A stretch of DNA of 6,331 nt from Desulfobacterales bacterium (GCA_029934695.1 JAOZLU010000421.1:1-6331), one strand, 5' to 3'. Positions 1 to 5,730 are shown, counted from the stretch's first letter. Made by a program: numbers and translations. Notes: generated from the sequence alone by a model not told the origin.

Positions 1-68
1 AGCTTGAAGTTCATGGCAGCTTGAAGTTCATGGCAGTTTGAAGTTCATGGCAGTTCCAAGTTCACAGG
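1..68. repeat. 17-bp tandem repeat, about four copies
   Basis: Units at 1-17 and 18-34 are identical (agcttgaagttcatggc), the unit at 35-51 differs by one base, and the unit at 52-68 is a degenerate copy (agttccaagttcacagg). The array starts at the first base of the window and so may extend to the left. No open reading frame of note uses it. It lies about 160 bp upstream of the serpin-type gene start, so it belongs to the intergenic region before that gene. Confidence 0.8.
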
Positions 69-119
69 CAGATAATGAAATAAAAACCCTTTAATCCGAA
101 AAATTCAACCCATTTAAAC

Positions 120-146
120 AAAGGAGCTTTGATGATGACATGCTGA
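120..146 (+). promoter_or_regulatory. upstream Shine-Dalgarno with a four-codon mini-ORF
   Basis: AAAGGAG at 120-126 is followed after 5 nt by ATG at 132, which reads Met-Met-Thr-Cys and stops at TGA 144-146. An ATG at 140 overlaps the mini-ORF and is in frame with the serpin-type gene, so ribosomes ending here could in principle re-initiate and make a 29-residue longer protein. That extension would place charged residues ahead of the signal peptide, which argues against it. The mini-ORF may be a leader peptide or chance. Confidence 0.2.
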
Positions 147-213
147 CCACATATGCACAGATGAACATCATCAGAACTCGGGAACGTAAAATCATTAACT
201 TAAAACGATGTAC

Positions 214-221
214 AGAGGAGG
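214..221 (+). promoter_or_regulatory. ribosome binding site of the serpin gene
   Basis: AGAGGAGG lies 5 nt before ATG 227. This strong site, together with the typical signal peptide that starts exactly there, decides the start codon over the in-frame ATG at 140. I saw no convincing -35/-10 pair in bases 1-213. Confidence 0.85.
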
Positions 222-226
222 ATAAA

Positions 227-2494
227 ATGAAAACACTGAAAGTAAAATCGTTACTGTTTGCCCTGGCATTTTTTCTTTCACTTTTCACTGCTTACGCAAA
301 TGCATCCGTAAGTGATGATATGAATGACAGCAACGTCTTCAATCTGCATGATATCATATCATCACTGAAGGTGCTGGCAGGCATGACACCATCCTCGGAC
401 GTTCACAAAAGATCCGTGGAAAACAGTAGTGAAAAGATAGGCGTGAAAGAGGCAATTTACATCTTTCAGAACACAAACGGAATGAGCAGGCGATTCCGAA
501 ATGCTGCAAGGAACGCCGCTGCATCTCCCACTGCCTGTTTTATGAAGGTTACCCACGGTACCGGTGCGATAAACGAGCAGGTCAAACTTGAGATCATCTT
601 GGAAGGAAACGGTGTCGCAGGTGTTGCTTTCACCATTGAATATGGCCCTCATCTTATATTGAATACTGTGGAGAGCGATTTCTTTGATACATTTGTGAGC
701 CAGGGATTTTCTTCCCAAGATGGTTTGGATGGGAACGGAACAGCAGATGGCTACGTTCAGCCTGTTGTTTACGATACAGACGAAGCTGTGGGAGGAACAA
801 AGATTGCTGCCGCACATCATTATGCAGGCGGGAGTGATGGGGATGTATTGTTCACCTTGTTTTTCAGTCTGAAGAGCGGTGCATCACCGGGAACCTATCC
901 GATCAATATCAAACCCACGGTCTTAAACAACACAGATGCAGGCTACTCGGCCGAGGGCGAAGCCATTGATATGCTTATCGGCATAGACGGTGACACTTAT
1001 CCTGTGCTGATAAACAGTGAAGTGAATGAAAACGGATATTCTGCCCATGTTGAACCGGGTTCGGTGACATTTATCAGTGGTAAACGCTATGAGCCGAATG
1101 CTGAAGACGAGCCTGTTTCAGATATTGCGGCGACTCTGGGTGATGCCATACTGGCGCTGAGGGCGTTGGCAGGAATGAGCGGAGATGGTATCAATCTTGA
1201 GCTGGATGTAAGCAAAGACGGAAAAATCGGACCCGAAGACCCTGTTTATATTTTGAAATTCATCGCAGATTCACAGTCAGGCGATGAAATAACCCCCCTC
1301 CAGTCTGAAAAAACCCGAATTGCATCCCCGGATGTCAGCGAATCTGATTTGGGGGAACTTGTTGCCGGCAACACAGATTTTGCGATTAATTTCTACCATG
1401 CCATCGCCGAAGGAGATGAAAACATTTTTTTCTCGCCGCACAGCATCTCCCTTGCTCTTGCCATGACTTACGCGGGAGCCAGAAAGGAGACGGCATCGCA
1501 GATGGCAGGCACCCTTCATTTTACGCTTTTCCAAGAAAATCTGCATCCCGCGTTCAACGCGCTTGATATTGAACTCATCAGTCGCGGTAAAAACGCACAA
1601 GGCCAGGATGGCGAAGGCTTCCGCCTGAATATAGCCAATTCTATATGGGGCCAGAAGGATTATCTTTTTCTCTCCTCATTTCTGAACACTTTGGCCGAAA
1701 ACTACGGTGCCGGCCTGAACCTTCTTGATTTCAGCAGCGCGCCGGATGCGTCCCGGGTCATCATTAACAACTGGGTCAGCGACAAAACCGAGGAGAAAAT
1801 CAAAGACCTGATTCCCGAAGGATCAATCTCATCTGCCACACGCCTGGTGCTGACCAATGCGATTTATTTCAACGCTGCATGGAAATTTCCCTTTAAAGAA
1901 GAACTCACCCAGAATGCCCCATTCCATCTGGCAGACGGCGGCGAAGTCACAGTGCCGATGATGTCAATGCCAGAAGCGGAGCGTTTCGGTTTCACAGAGG
2001 GAGACGAGTATCAGGCGGTGGAAGTGAGATATGACGGGAATGAGCTGTCAATGGTCATCCTGATTCCCGATGCCGGTCAGTTCGCCGCGTTTGAAACCTC
2101 GCTGACAAAAGACCGGTTCGATAGTATTTCAGAGGCCCTTGAGCTGACGAATATGAATCTTGAACTGCCGAAATTCAGACATGAATCCGCTTCAATCAGC
2201 ATCAAAGATATGCTCTCTGAGATGGGAATGCCTGCCGCATTCGGCGGAGATGCGGATTTTTCAGGCATGAACGGCAAGTGCGGCCTCTTCATCAGCGATG
2301 TCATACACAAAGCTTATGTGGCTGTTGACGAAGCAGGCACAGAGGCGGCCGCCGCCACCGCCGTCATCATGAACGAAAGTGCGGCCATGCCGCCGGACAG
2401 ACGACTGACAGTTGACCGTCCGTTTATCTTTCTCATCCGGGATATCAGAACAAAGGCCATCCTGTTTATCGGTCGCATTGTCAATCCTGCATGA
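227..2494 (+). CDS. secreted cohesin/dockerin-containing serpin (protease inhibitor)
   Basis: The protein has 755 residues. Residues 1-26 form a signal peptide: Lys-containing n-region, hydrophobic LLFALAFFLSLF, cleavage likely after ANA. Residues about 31-85 are dockerin-like, with a good first calcium loop (D31, N33, S35, D42) and a degraded second. Residues about 101-283 resemble a cohesin beta-sandwich (GVAGVAFTIEY near the start, HVEPGSVTF at the end). Residues about 295-347 are a second dockerin-like module with a degraded first loop and an intact second (D327, S329, D331-G, D338). Residues about 384-755 are a full-length serpin: NIFFSPHSISLAL near 399, LTNAIYFNAAWKF near 542, hinge EAGTEAAAAT at 702-711, signature DRPFIFLI near 730. 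Serpins trap serine or cysteine proteases irreversibly by loop insertion, and this hinge looks inhibitory. P1 is probably Ser718 or Ala719, so an elastase- or subtilisin-like target is more likely than a trypsin-like one. The protein should be exported; surface attachment through cohesin/dockerin contacts is inference. The serpin call is near certain, the cohesin call likely. Confidence 0.9.
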   Translation: MKTLKVKSLLFALAFFLSLFTAYANASVSDDMNDSNVFNLHDIISSLKVLAGMTPSSDVHKRSVENSSEKIGVKEAIYIFQNTNGMSRRFRNAARNAAASPTACFMKVTHGTGAINEQVKLEIILEGNGVAGVAFTIEYGPHLILNTVESDFFDTFVSQGFSSQDGLDGNGTADGYVQPVVYDTDEAVGGTKIAAAHHYAGGSDGDVLFTLFFSLKSGASPGTYPINIKPTVLNNTDAGYSAEGEAIDMLIGIDGDTYPVLINSEVNENGYSAHVEPGSVTFISGKRYEPNAEDEPVSDIAATLGDAILALRALAGMSGDGINLELDVSKDGKIGPEDPVYILKFIADSQSGDEITPLQSEKTRIASPDVSESDLGELVAGNTDFAINFYHAIAEGDENIFFSPHSISLALAMTYAGARKETASQMAGTLHFTLFQENLHPAFNALDIELISRGKNAQGQDGEGFRLNIANSIWGQKDYLFLSSFLNTLAENYGAGLNLLDFSSAPDASRVIINNWVSDKTEEKIKDLIPEGSISSATRLVLTNAIYFNAAWKFPFKEELTQNAPFHLADGGEVTVPMMSMPEAERFGFTEGDEYQAVEVRYDGNELSMVILIPDAGQFAAFETSLTKDRFDSISEALELTNMNLELPKFRHESASISIKDMLSEMGMPAAFGGDADFSGMNGKCGLFISDVIHKAYVAVDEAGTEAAAATAVIMNESAAMPPDRRLTVDRPFIFLIRDIRTKAILFIGRIVNPA

Positions 2495-2518
2495 TCTGCG
2501 CCGGCAGAAGCTTCGGAA

Positions 2519-2593
2519 CGGGAAAGTTCGTAGTTCCGCCTTCAGGCGGTGCCGAGCCGGGAAAGTTCGTAGTTCCGCGGAACTACGAACTTT
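2519..2593. repeat. palindromic intergenic repeat, two rearranged copies
   Basis: A 21-bp sequence occurs identically at 2519-2539 and 2558-2578 (cgggaaagttcgtagttccgc). The first copy continues into the small hairpin ccgcc-ttca-ggcgg at 2536-2549 and then loses its right arm. The second copy is a perfect 32-bp palindrome at 2562-2593 with arms of 16 bp and no spacer. The pair looks like two derivatives of one longer hairpin element, one missing an arm and one missing the central loop. Such elements are often multi-copy in genomes, which cannot be tested within this window. Confidence 0.8.
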
Positions 2594-2595
2594 TT
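2562..2595 (+). terminator. possible terminator after the serpin gene
   Basis: The 32-bp palindrome 67 nt after the serpin stop ends in a run of five T (2591-2595), three of which are in the stem. In RNA it would fold into a very stable hairpin, extendable by G-U pairs. It could stop transcription before pncB. The short U-run and the distance from the stop make this uncertain; the element is at least equally a repeat. Confidence 0.4.
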
Positions 2596-2664
2596 GGTAG
2601 TAAGACCATAAACGCCGATAAAAATCCCGGAAATATCGGGAGCGTAAAATCGGCAACTTATGTC

Positions 2665-2672
2665 AGAAGGAG
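2665..2672 (+). promoter_or_regulatory. ribosome binding site of pncB
   Basis: AGAAGGAG lies 5 nt before ATG 2678 and selects it over the in-frame ATG at 2660, which has no purine-rich site before it. The site lies inside the would-be longer frame. A small hairpin (TCCCG, 7-nt loop, CGGGA at 2625-2641) precedes it in the gap; no promoter was clear there. Confidence 0.75.
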
Positions 2673-2677
2673 TCAGA

Positions 2678-3850
2678 ATGATAATTAATTCTTTACTGGA
2701 CACTGATTTGTACAAACTCACGATGATGCAGGGGGTCCTTCATCAGTTCCCGTGGGCAGAAGTCCAATATGAATTCAAATGCAGAGATGAAGGGATTGAT
2801 CTCATACCTATTATAAAACAAGTACAGGAAGAGATAAATCATCTTTGCACCTTGCGGTTTACGGAAAAAGAGTTGGACTATCTGAGAACGCTGAGGTTTA
2901 TGAAGGAAGATTTCATCCAATTCCTGAGACTGTTTCAGCTCAACAGCGATTTCGTCTGTATCGGCGTTGAAGATGGTGAATTTTTTCTAAAGATAAAAGG
3001 CCCTTGGCTTCATACAATATTATTTGAAGTGCCGGTTCTGGCGATTGTGAACGAGGTCTATTTTCGGGATATCCGACCCGCACCTGATTTCGAGTCCGGC
3101 AAAGAAAAGCTGCACGAAAAAATCAGTCTGGTAAAGGAATCGAATAAAGAGGGCCTGGAGTTCAGATTTGCGGATTTTGGCACCCGCCGAAGGTTCTCAT
3201 ACATCTGGCAAAACCAGATCATACGGATTTTGAAAGAAGAACTGCCCGAAAATTTAAGAGGGACGAGCAATGTGTTCTTTGCGATGAAACATGCTATGCT
3301 TCCAATCGGTACGATGGCGCATGAATGGCTGATGGCTGCTCAGGCATTAGGCCCGAAACTGGCGGACAGCCAGAAATTCGCATTGGAACACTGGGCCCAG
3401 GAATATCGGGGCGATCTGGGCATCGCATTATCGGATACGATGGGCTTTGATGCGTTTCTCAATGATTTTGACATGTATTTTGCCAAGCTGTTTGACGGAT
3501 GCAGGCATGACAGCGGAGATCCGATGGTATGGGGCGACAGGCTGATTGAGCATTACAGGAAGCTTAAAGTTGACTCCCGTTCAAAAATAGCGATATTCAG
3601 TGACGGACTTTCCTTTCCAAAGGCCATAGAGATTACCAGATATTTCAAAGGCCGTATCATCACATCTTTTGGCATCGGGACAAATCTGACCAACGATGTG
3701 ATGGATACCCCTCCTGTGCAGATCGTCATCAAGATGACCCACTGTCAGGGTGCTCCTGTGGCTAAAATCTCAGATTCTCCTGGGAAGCAGATGTGCAAAG
3801 ATAATAGGTATCTTGAATACCTGATAAGCGTTTTCAGCGGGAAGACATAG
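2678..3850 (+). CDS. pncB: nicotinate phosphoribosyltransferase
   Basis: The 390-residue protein aligns from end to end by eye with the E. coli PncB family (about 400 residues). The enzyme makes nicotinate mononucleotide from nicotinate and PRPP, coupled to ATP hydrolysis, in the Preiss-Handler branch of NAD salvage in the cytosol. Visible family landmarks are SLLDTDLYKLTMMQ at the N-terminus, DFGTRRRF at about 166-173, GTMAHEW with the likely phosphorylated His at 215, RHDSGDP at 276-282, FGIGT at 331-335 and SDSPGK at 365-370. No key residue appears missing and no frameshift is seen. Translation from 2678 starts close to the point where the family's conserved sequence begins. It is convergent with the csp gene and separated from it by hairpins. 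There is no NAD-pathway partner beside it and no recognisable NAD-repressor operator, so it is probably expressed alone. Confidence 0.96.
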   Translation: MIINSLLDTDLYKLTMMQGVLHQFPWAEVQYEFKCRDEGIDLIPIIKQVQEEINHLCTLRFTEKELDYLRTLRFMKEDFIQFLRLFQLNSDFVCIGVEDGEFFLKIKGPWLHTILFEVPVLAIVNEVYFRDIRPAPDFESGKEKLHEKISLVKESNKEGLEFRFADFGTRRRFSYIWQNQIIRILKEELPENLRGTSNVFFAMKHAMLPIGTMAHEWLMAAQALGPKLADSQKFALEHWAQEYRGDLGIALSDTMGFDAFLNDFDMYFAKLFDGCRHDSGDPMVWGDRLIEHYRKLKVDSRSKIAIFSDGLSFPKAIEITRYFKGRIITSFGIGTNLTNDVMDTPPVQIVIKMTHCQGAPVAKISDSPGKQMCKDNRYLEYLISVFSGKT

Positions 3851-3857
3851 CGGAAGG

Positions 3858-3879
3858 ACTGCGAAAATTTTTTCGCAGT
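3858..3879 (+). terminator. hairpin just after pncB
   Basis: ACTGCGAAAA (3858-3867) and TTTTCGCAGT (3870-3879) are perfect inverted arms starting 8 nt after the pncB stop. There is no T-run after the hairpin, so on its own it is a weak terminator. The six T in the centre are within the stem and loop. It may protect the 3' end or act together with the second hairpin at 3915-3941, which on this strand is followed by six T. Confidence 0.5.
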
Positions 3880-3904
3880 GTATGATCCTCAAACGGATTT
3901 GTAC

Positions 3905-3941
3905 AAATAAAAAGGCACCCCATCTTCGTCAGATGAGATGC
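3905..3941 (-). terminator. Rho-independent terminator of the cold-shock gene
   Basis: On the minus strand GCATCTCATCT, a 5-nt loop and AGATGGGGTGC pair over all 11 positions if two G-U pairs are allowed, then CTTTTTATTT follows. It begins 20 nt after the csp stop. On the plus strand the same arms contain two C-A mismatches, so the element is built mainly for csp. It may still serve pncB weakly, because six T follow on that side too (3942-3947). Confidence 0.85.
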
Positions 3942-3961
3942 TTTTTTATCAAATTATAAAT

Positions 3962-4162
3962 TTAAACCTTTTTCACATCAGTCGCCACAGGTCCCTTAGG
4001 CCCCTGTCCCTCCTCAAAGGTCACTCTGTCACCTTGAGTCAGGGATTTGAAACCGGATGCGTCAATTGACGAATGATGAACAAATACGTCGTGACCGTCT
4101 TCATGTTCAATGAAGCCAAACCCCTTCTGATCATTAAACCACTTCACAATTCCGTTTGCCAC
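3962..4162 (-). CDS. cold-shock domain protein (CspA family)
   Basis: The 66-residue protein is a single cold-shock OB-fold domain of normal family length. It shows RNP1 (KGFGFI, residues 13-18) and RNP2 (VFVHHS, 26-31), with the aromatic residues that stack on single-stranded RNA or DNA (Trp8, Phe15, Phe17, Phe27). RNP2 has His30 where Phe is commonest (VFVHFS). Family members act as RNA chaperones that melt secondary structure and often aid translation in the cold or during growth. The start is GTG at 4162, giving MANGIVKWF, the usual beginning of the family. AAAGGAGG at 4180-4173 lies 10 nt before it, a rather long spacing. The upstream TTG at 4183 overlaps this ribosome site and is rejected. 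A long structured leader and a candidate promoter lie upstream, and a good terminator follows. I assign no specific csp letter. Confidence 0.95.
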   Translation of the reverse strand: MANGIVKWFNDQKGFGFIEHEDGHDVFVHHSSIDASGFKSLTQGDRVTFEEGQGPKGPVATDVKKV

Positions 4163-4192
4163 AGTGCCCAAACCTCCTTTCAATATTTTTAT

Positions 4193-4246
4193 GGTTTCAA
4201 ATCTGAGGCCACTTTGTCATACGGGACAATCCCTCAGAACGAAACC
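4193..4246 (-). promoter_or_regulatory. structured 5' leader hairpin of the cold-shock gene
   Basis: Reading the minus strand, three nested helices stack: GGTTTC/GAAACC (4246-4241 with 4198-4193), TCTGAGG/CCTCAGA (4238-4232 with 4208-4202) and TTGTC/GACAA (4229-4225 with 4218-4214), 18 pairs in all, with a 2x3 internal loop between the outer two. The hairpin ends 12 nt before the Shine-Dalgarno sequence. An alternative small hairpin (GGGA/TCCC at 4223-4233) competes with the two inner helices. Long foldable leaders are known for csp mRNAs, where they sense temperature; that role here is inference. Confidence 0.6.
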
Positions 4247-4282
4247 GGATCAAGAATACAGCCGAACCTTATTTATCATATT

Positions 4283-4311
4283 AAAATAAGCCTTTTTTCG
4301 GAAATAGTCAA
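4283..4311 (-). promoter_or_regulatory. candidate sigma-70 promoter of the cold-shock gene
   Basis: On the minus strand TTGACT (4311-4306) and TATTTT (4288-4283) are separated by 17 nt, matching 5/6 and 4/6 of the sigma-70 consensus. The surrounding DNA is AT-rich. Transcription would begin near 4276 and give a leader of about 114 nt before the GTG, which contains the whole hairpin at 4193-4246. Confidence 0.5.
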
Positions 4312-4335
4312 GTGTAAAACAAAAAAAAATTGATC

Positions 4336-4453
4336 TGTAATTTTTCAATCCGAAACAGGTGTCGTTGACGGACTGCCAAATCCGGGGTGGTTCGGATTTG
4401 CCAATCCGAACCGAGCATGTAATTTTTCAATCCGAGCATCGTTGGTGGCGGAC
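4336..4453. repeat. 18-bp direct repeats flanking an inverted repeat
   Basis: The 18-mer tgtaatttttcaatccga occurs at 4336-4353 and again at 4418-4435. Similarity continues loosely into cgttgacggac and cgttggtggcggac. Between them lies a perfect 10-bp inverted repeat, ggttcggatt (4389-4398) and aatccgaacc (4403-4412), with a 4-nt loop. The inverted repeat is about 50 nt beyond the ruvB stop. No T-run follows on the ruvB strand, so it is not a standard terminator. The whole 4312-4463 gap contains no gene. Confidence 0.7.
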
Positions 4454-4463
4454 CGGGTGTCGC

Positions 4464-5501
4464 TCAGTGGGTTGGTGGGAGTGTTGAAAAGTGTTTGTAT
4501 GCGTGTTTTGAAGCTTTCCTTCCTGAAGAGGTTCTGGTAATCAGGCCGATTTTTAAAAGATACGGTTCAACAACATCCACAAGTGTATCGGTTTCTTCCT
4601 GAAGTGTGGCAGCAATGGCCTCGATGCCCACAGGCCCGCCATTATAAAATTCAATGACAGTTTTCAGATATCGGCGATCAAGATTTGTCAGCCCCTTTTC
4701 ATCAACACCTTCAAGGGACAGGGCCGAGGCCACGTTTTTCTTCGTGATAACCCCGTCTGCCCGCACCTGGGCATAATCTCTGACCCGTTTCAAAAGCCTG
4801 TTTACAATTCTCGGGGTTCCTCTGGATCGTTTTGCAAGCTCCTCTGCTCCTTCAGTATCCATACTCACATCAAGGAGAAGCGCAGAGCGTTTGCTGATTT
4901 TCACCAGATCATTTTCATTATAAAAATCAAGACTCCTGAAAATACCGAACCGGTCCCGCAACGGTGCTGACAAAAGCCCGACGCGGGTGGTCGCCCCGAC
5001 AAGGGTGAATTGTTTCAGGCGGTATCTGTGACTTCGCGCGTGAACGCCTTTGTCAAACACAAAATCAACGGCAAAATCCTCCATTGCGGGATAGAGAAAT
5101 TCCTCCACAGTCCTGGGAATTCTGTGTATCTCATCCACGAACAGAACATCCCCTTCTTCAAGATGCGTGAGGATGCCGATCAGGTCGCCGCCTTTTTCAA
5201 GGGCAGGGCCGGAGGTGACCGTGAGATTTTTTCCCATCTCATTTGCAATAATATGCGCCAGAGTGGTTTTCCCAAGCCCGGGAGGCCCGTGAAACAGGAC
5301 ATGATCCAAAGGCTCGTTCCGCTTTTTTGCCGCTTCAATGGCGATTTTCAGCGTTTCAACCGCATCGGCCTGGCCCACATAGTCCGGCAGGCGATCCGGC
5401 CGCAAAGAGAGAATTTCATGTTCCTCGTCCACAGGCAGGGACGCGCCGGAGACAATGCCGTGGCTGTCGTCGGAGGAGTATGTCAGAATGTCATTTGGCA
5501 T
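4464..5501 (-). CDS. ruvB: Holliday junction branch migration ATPase RuvB
   Basis: The 345-residue protein matches RuvB along its length, with a normal family size. As hexameric rings bound to RuvA, RuvB pumps DNA through Holliday junctions during recombination and repair in the cytoplasm. Visible landmarks are LRPDRLPDYVGQ near 33-44, Walker A GPPGLGKT at 72-79, Walker B with VLFVDEIH at 119-126, the beta-hairpin region near 150-165 that contacts RuvA in the family, sensor 1 GATTR at 169-173, LRDRFG at 181-186, GTPRIVNR at 228-235 and the winged-helix DNA-binding end (RTSSGRKASKHAYKHF). ATG 5501 is the only possible start upstream of the conserved part near the frame's beginning, because an in-frame TGA lies 18 nt before it. 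It has no clear Shine-Dalgarno sequence. Neither ruvA nor ruvC is next to it, unlike the common ruvCAB arrangement. Confidence 0.97.
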   Translation of the reverse strand: MPNDILTYSSDDSHGIVSGASLPVDEEHEILSLRPDRLPDYVGQADAVETLKIAIEAAKKRNEPLDHVLFHGPPGLGKTTLAHIIANEMGKNLTVTSGPALEKGGDLIGILTHLEEGDVLFVDEIHRIPRTVEEFLYPAMEDFAVDFVFDKGVHARSHRYRLKQFTLVGATTRVGLLSAPLRDRFGIFRSLDFYNENDLVKISKRSALLLDVSMDTEGAEELAKRSRGTPRIVNRLLKRVRDYAQVRADGVITKKNVASALSLEGVDEKGLTNLDRRYLKTVIEFYNGGPVGIEAIAATLQEETDTLVDVVEPYLLKIGLITRTSSGRKASKHAYKHFSTLPPTH

Positions 5502-5508
5502 GAGAACA

Positions 5509-5625
5509 CTATGATTTCGTCACGCACACCGCGCTGCTTTCCAGCCAGTTGCGTCGGAACTTTTGCGGACTTCCACCAGGGATTAAAATCAGAAAACAGC
5601 ATTGGGCAACCTTAATTAATGCCAT
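5509..5625 (-). CDS. doubtful 38-residue frame ahead of ruvB
   Basis: An ATG at 5625 opens a frame of 38 codons that ends in TAG at 5509, only 7 nt before the ruvB ATG. The peptide starts MALIKVAQCC and ends AVCVTKS. It resembles no family I know. Translational coupling could explain why ruvB lacks its own ribosome site. Against it, there is no ribosome site before ATG 5625 and the start codon sits inside a tandem repeat. Chance is the more likely explanation. Confidence 0.15.
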   Translation of the reverse strand: MALIKVAQCCFLILIPGGSPQKFRRNWLESSAVCVTKS

Positions 5626-5697
5626 TGTTTTTCAAAAACAGCAACATTCCATTGTCATTATTTTTCAAAAACAGTGACATTCCATTGTCATTGTTTT
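5623..5697. repeat. 33-bp tandem repeat, two and a quarter copies
   Basis: Copies at 5623-5655 and 5656-5688 differ at three positions, and a partial third copy (cattgtttt) follows. Each full copy contains a self-complementary stretch around tttttcaaaaa. The second copy also carries the dyad TGACA-6 nt-TGTCA (5675-5690), which is broken in the first. It lies 120-200 bp upstream of ruvB. Confidence 0.8.
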
Positions 5698-5701
5698 GTT
5701 A

Positions 5702-5730
5702 TTTTTACCGACAACAAGTATCTGAGACAA
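5702..5730 (-). promoter_or_regulatory. weak candidate promoter toward ruvB
   Basis: On the minus strand TTGTCT (5730-5725) and TAAAAA (5707-5702) are 17 nt apart, each matching 4/6 of the sigma-70 consensus. Transcription from here would pass through the 33-bp repeats before ruvB. The match is modest and AT-rich DNA gives such matches by chance. A small GTGA-loop hairpin (AGGCT/AGCCT, 5730-5743) overlaps its upstream edge. Confidence 0.25.

Noticed and set aside
140..226. N-terminal extension of the serpin from ATG 140
   Set aside because: It has no well-spaced ribosome site and would place 29 mostly polar residues before a clear signal peptide; ATG 227 has AGAGGAGG at 5 nt.
362..820. 152-codon minus-strand frame inside the serpin gene
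   Set aside because: It is antisense to a clear domain-bearing gene, with no ribosome site or familiar sequence.
2261..2656. 131-codon minus-strand frame across the serpin end and the palindromic repeats
   Set aside because: It is partly translated repeat DNA and partly antisense of the serpin loop.
2660..2677. Longer pncB start at ATG 2660
   Set aside because: It lacks a ribosome site, and the strong AGAAGGAG lies inside this extension, properly spaced for ATG 2678.
4163..4183. TTG start of the cold-shock gene at 4183
   Set aside because: It would translate through the ribosome binding site; GTG 4162 gives the standard family N-terminus.
4073..4333. 86-codon plus-strand frame opposite the csp gene and leader
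   Set aside because: It is antisense of csp and its leader, with no ribosome site or recognisable protein.
5010..5615. 201-codon plus-strand frame opposite ruvB
   Set aside because: It is antisense to a confident ruvB, and its sequence resembles no family.
5623..5697. CRISPR array
   Set aside because: The copies are directly adjacent with no spacers between them; this is a simple tandem repeat.
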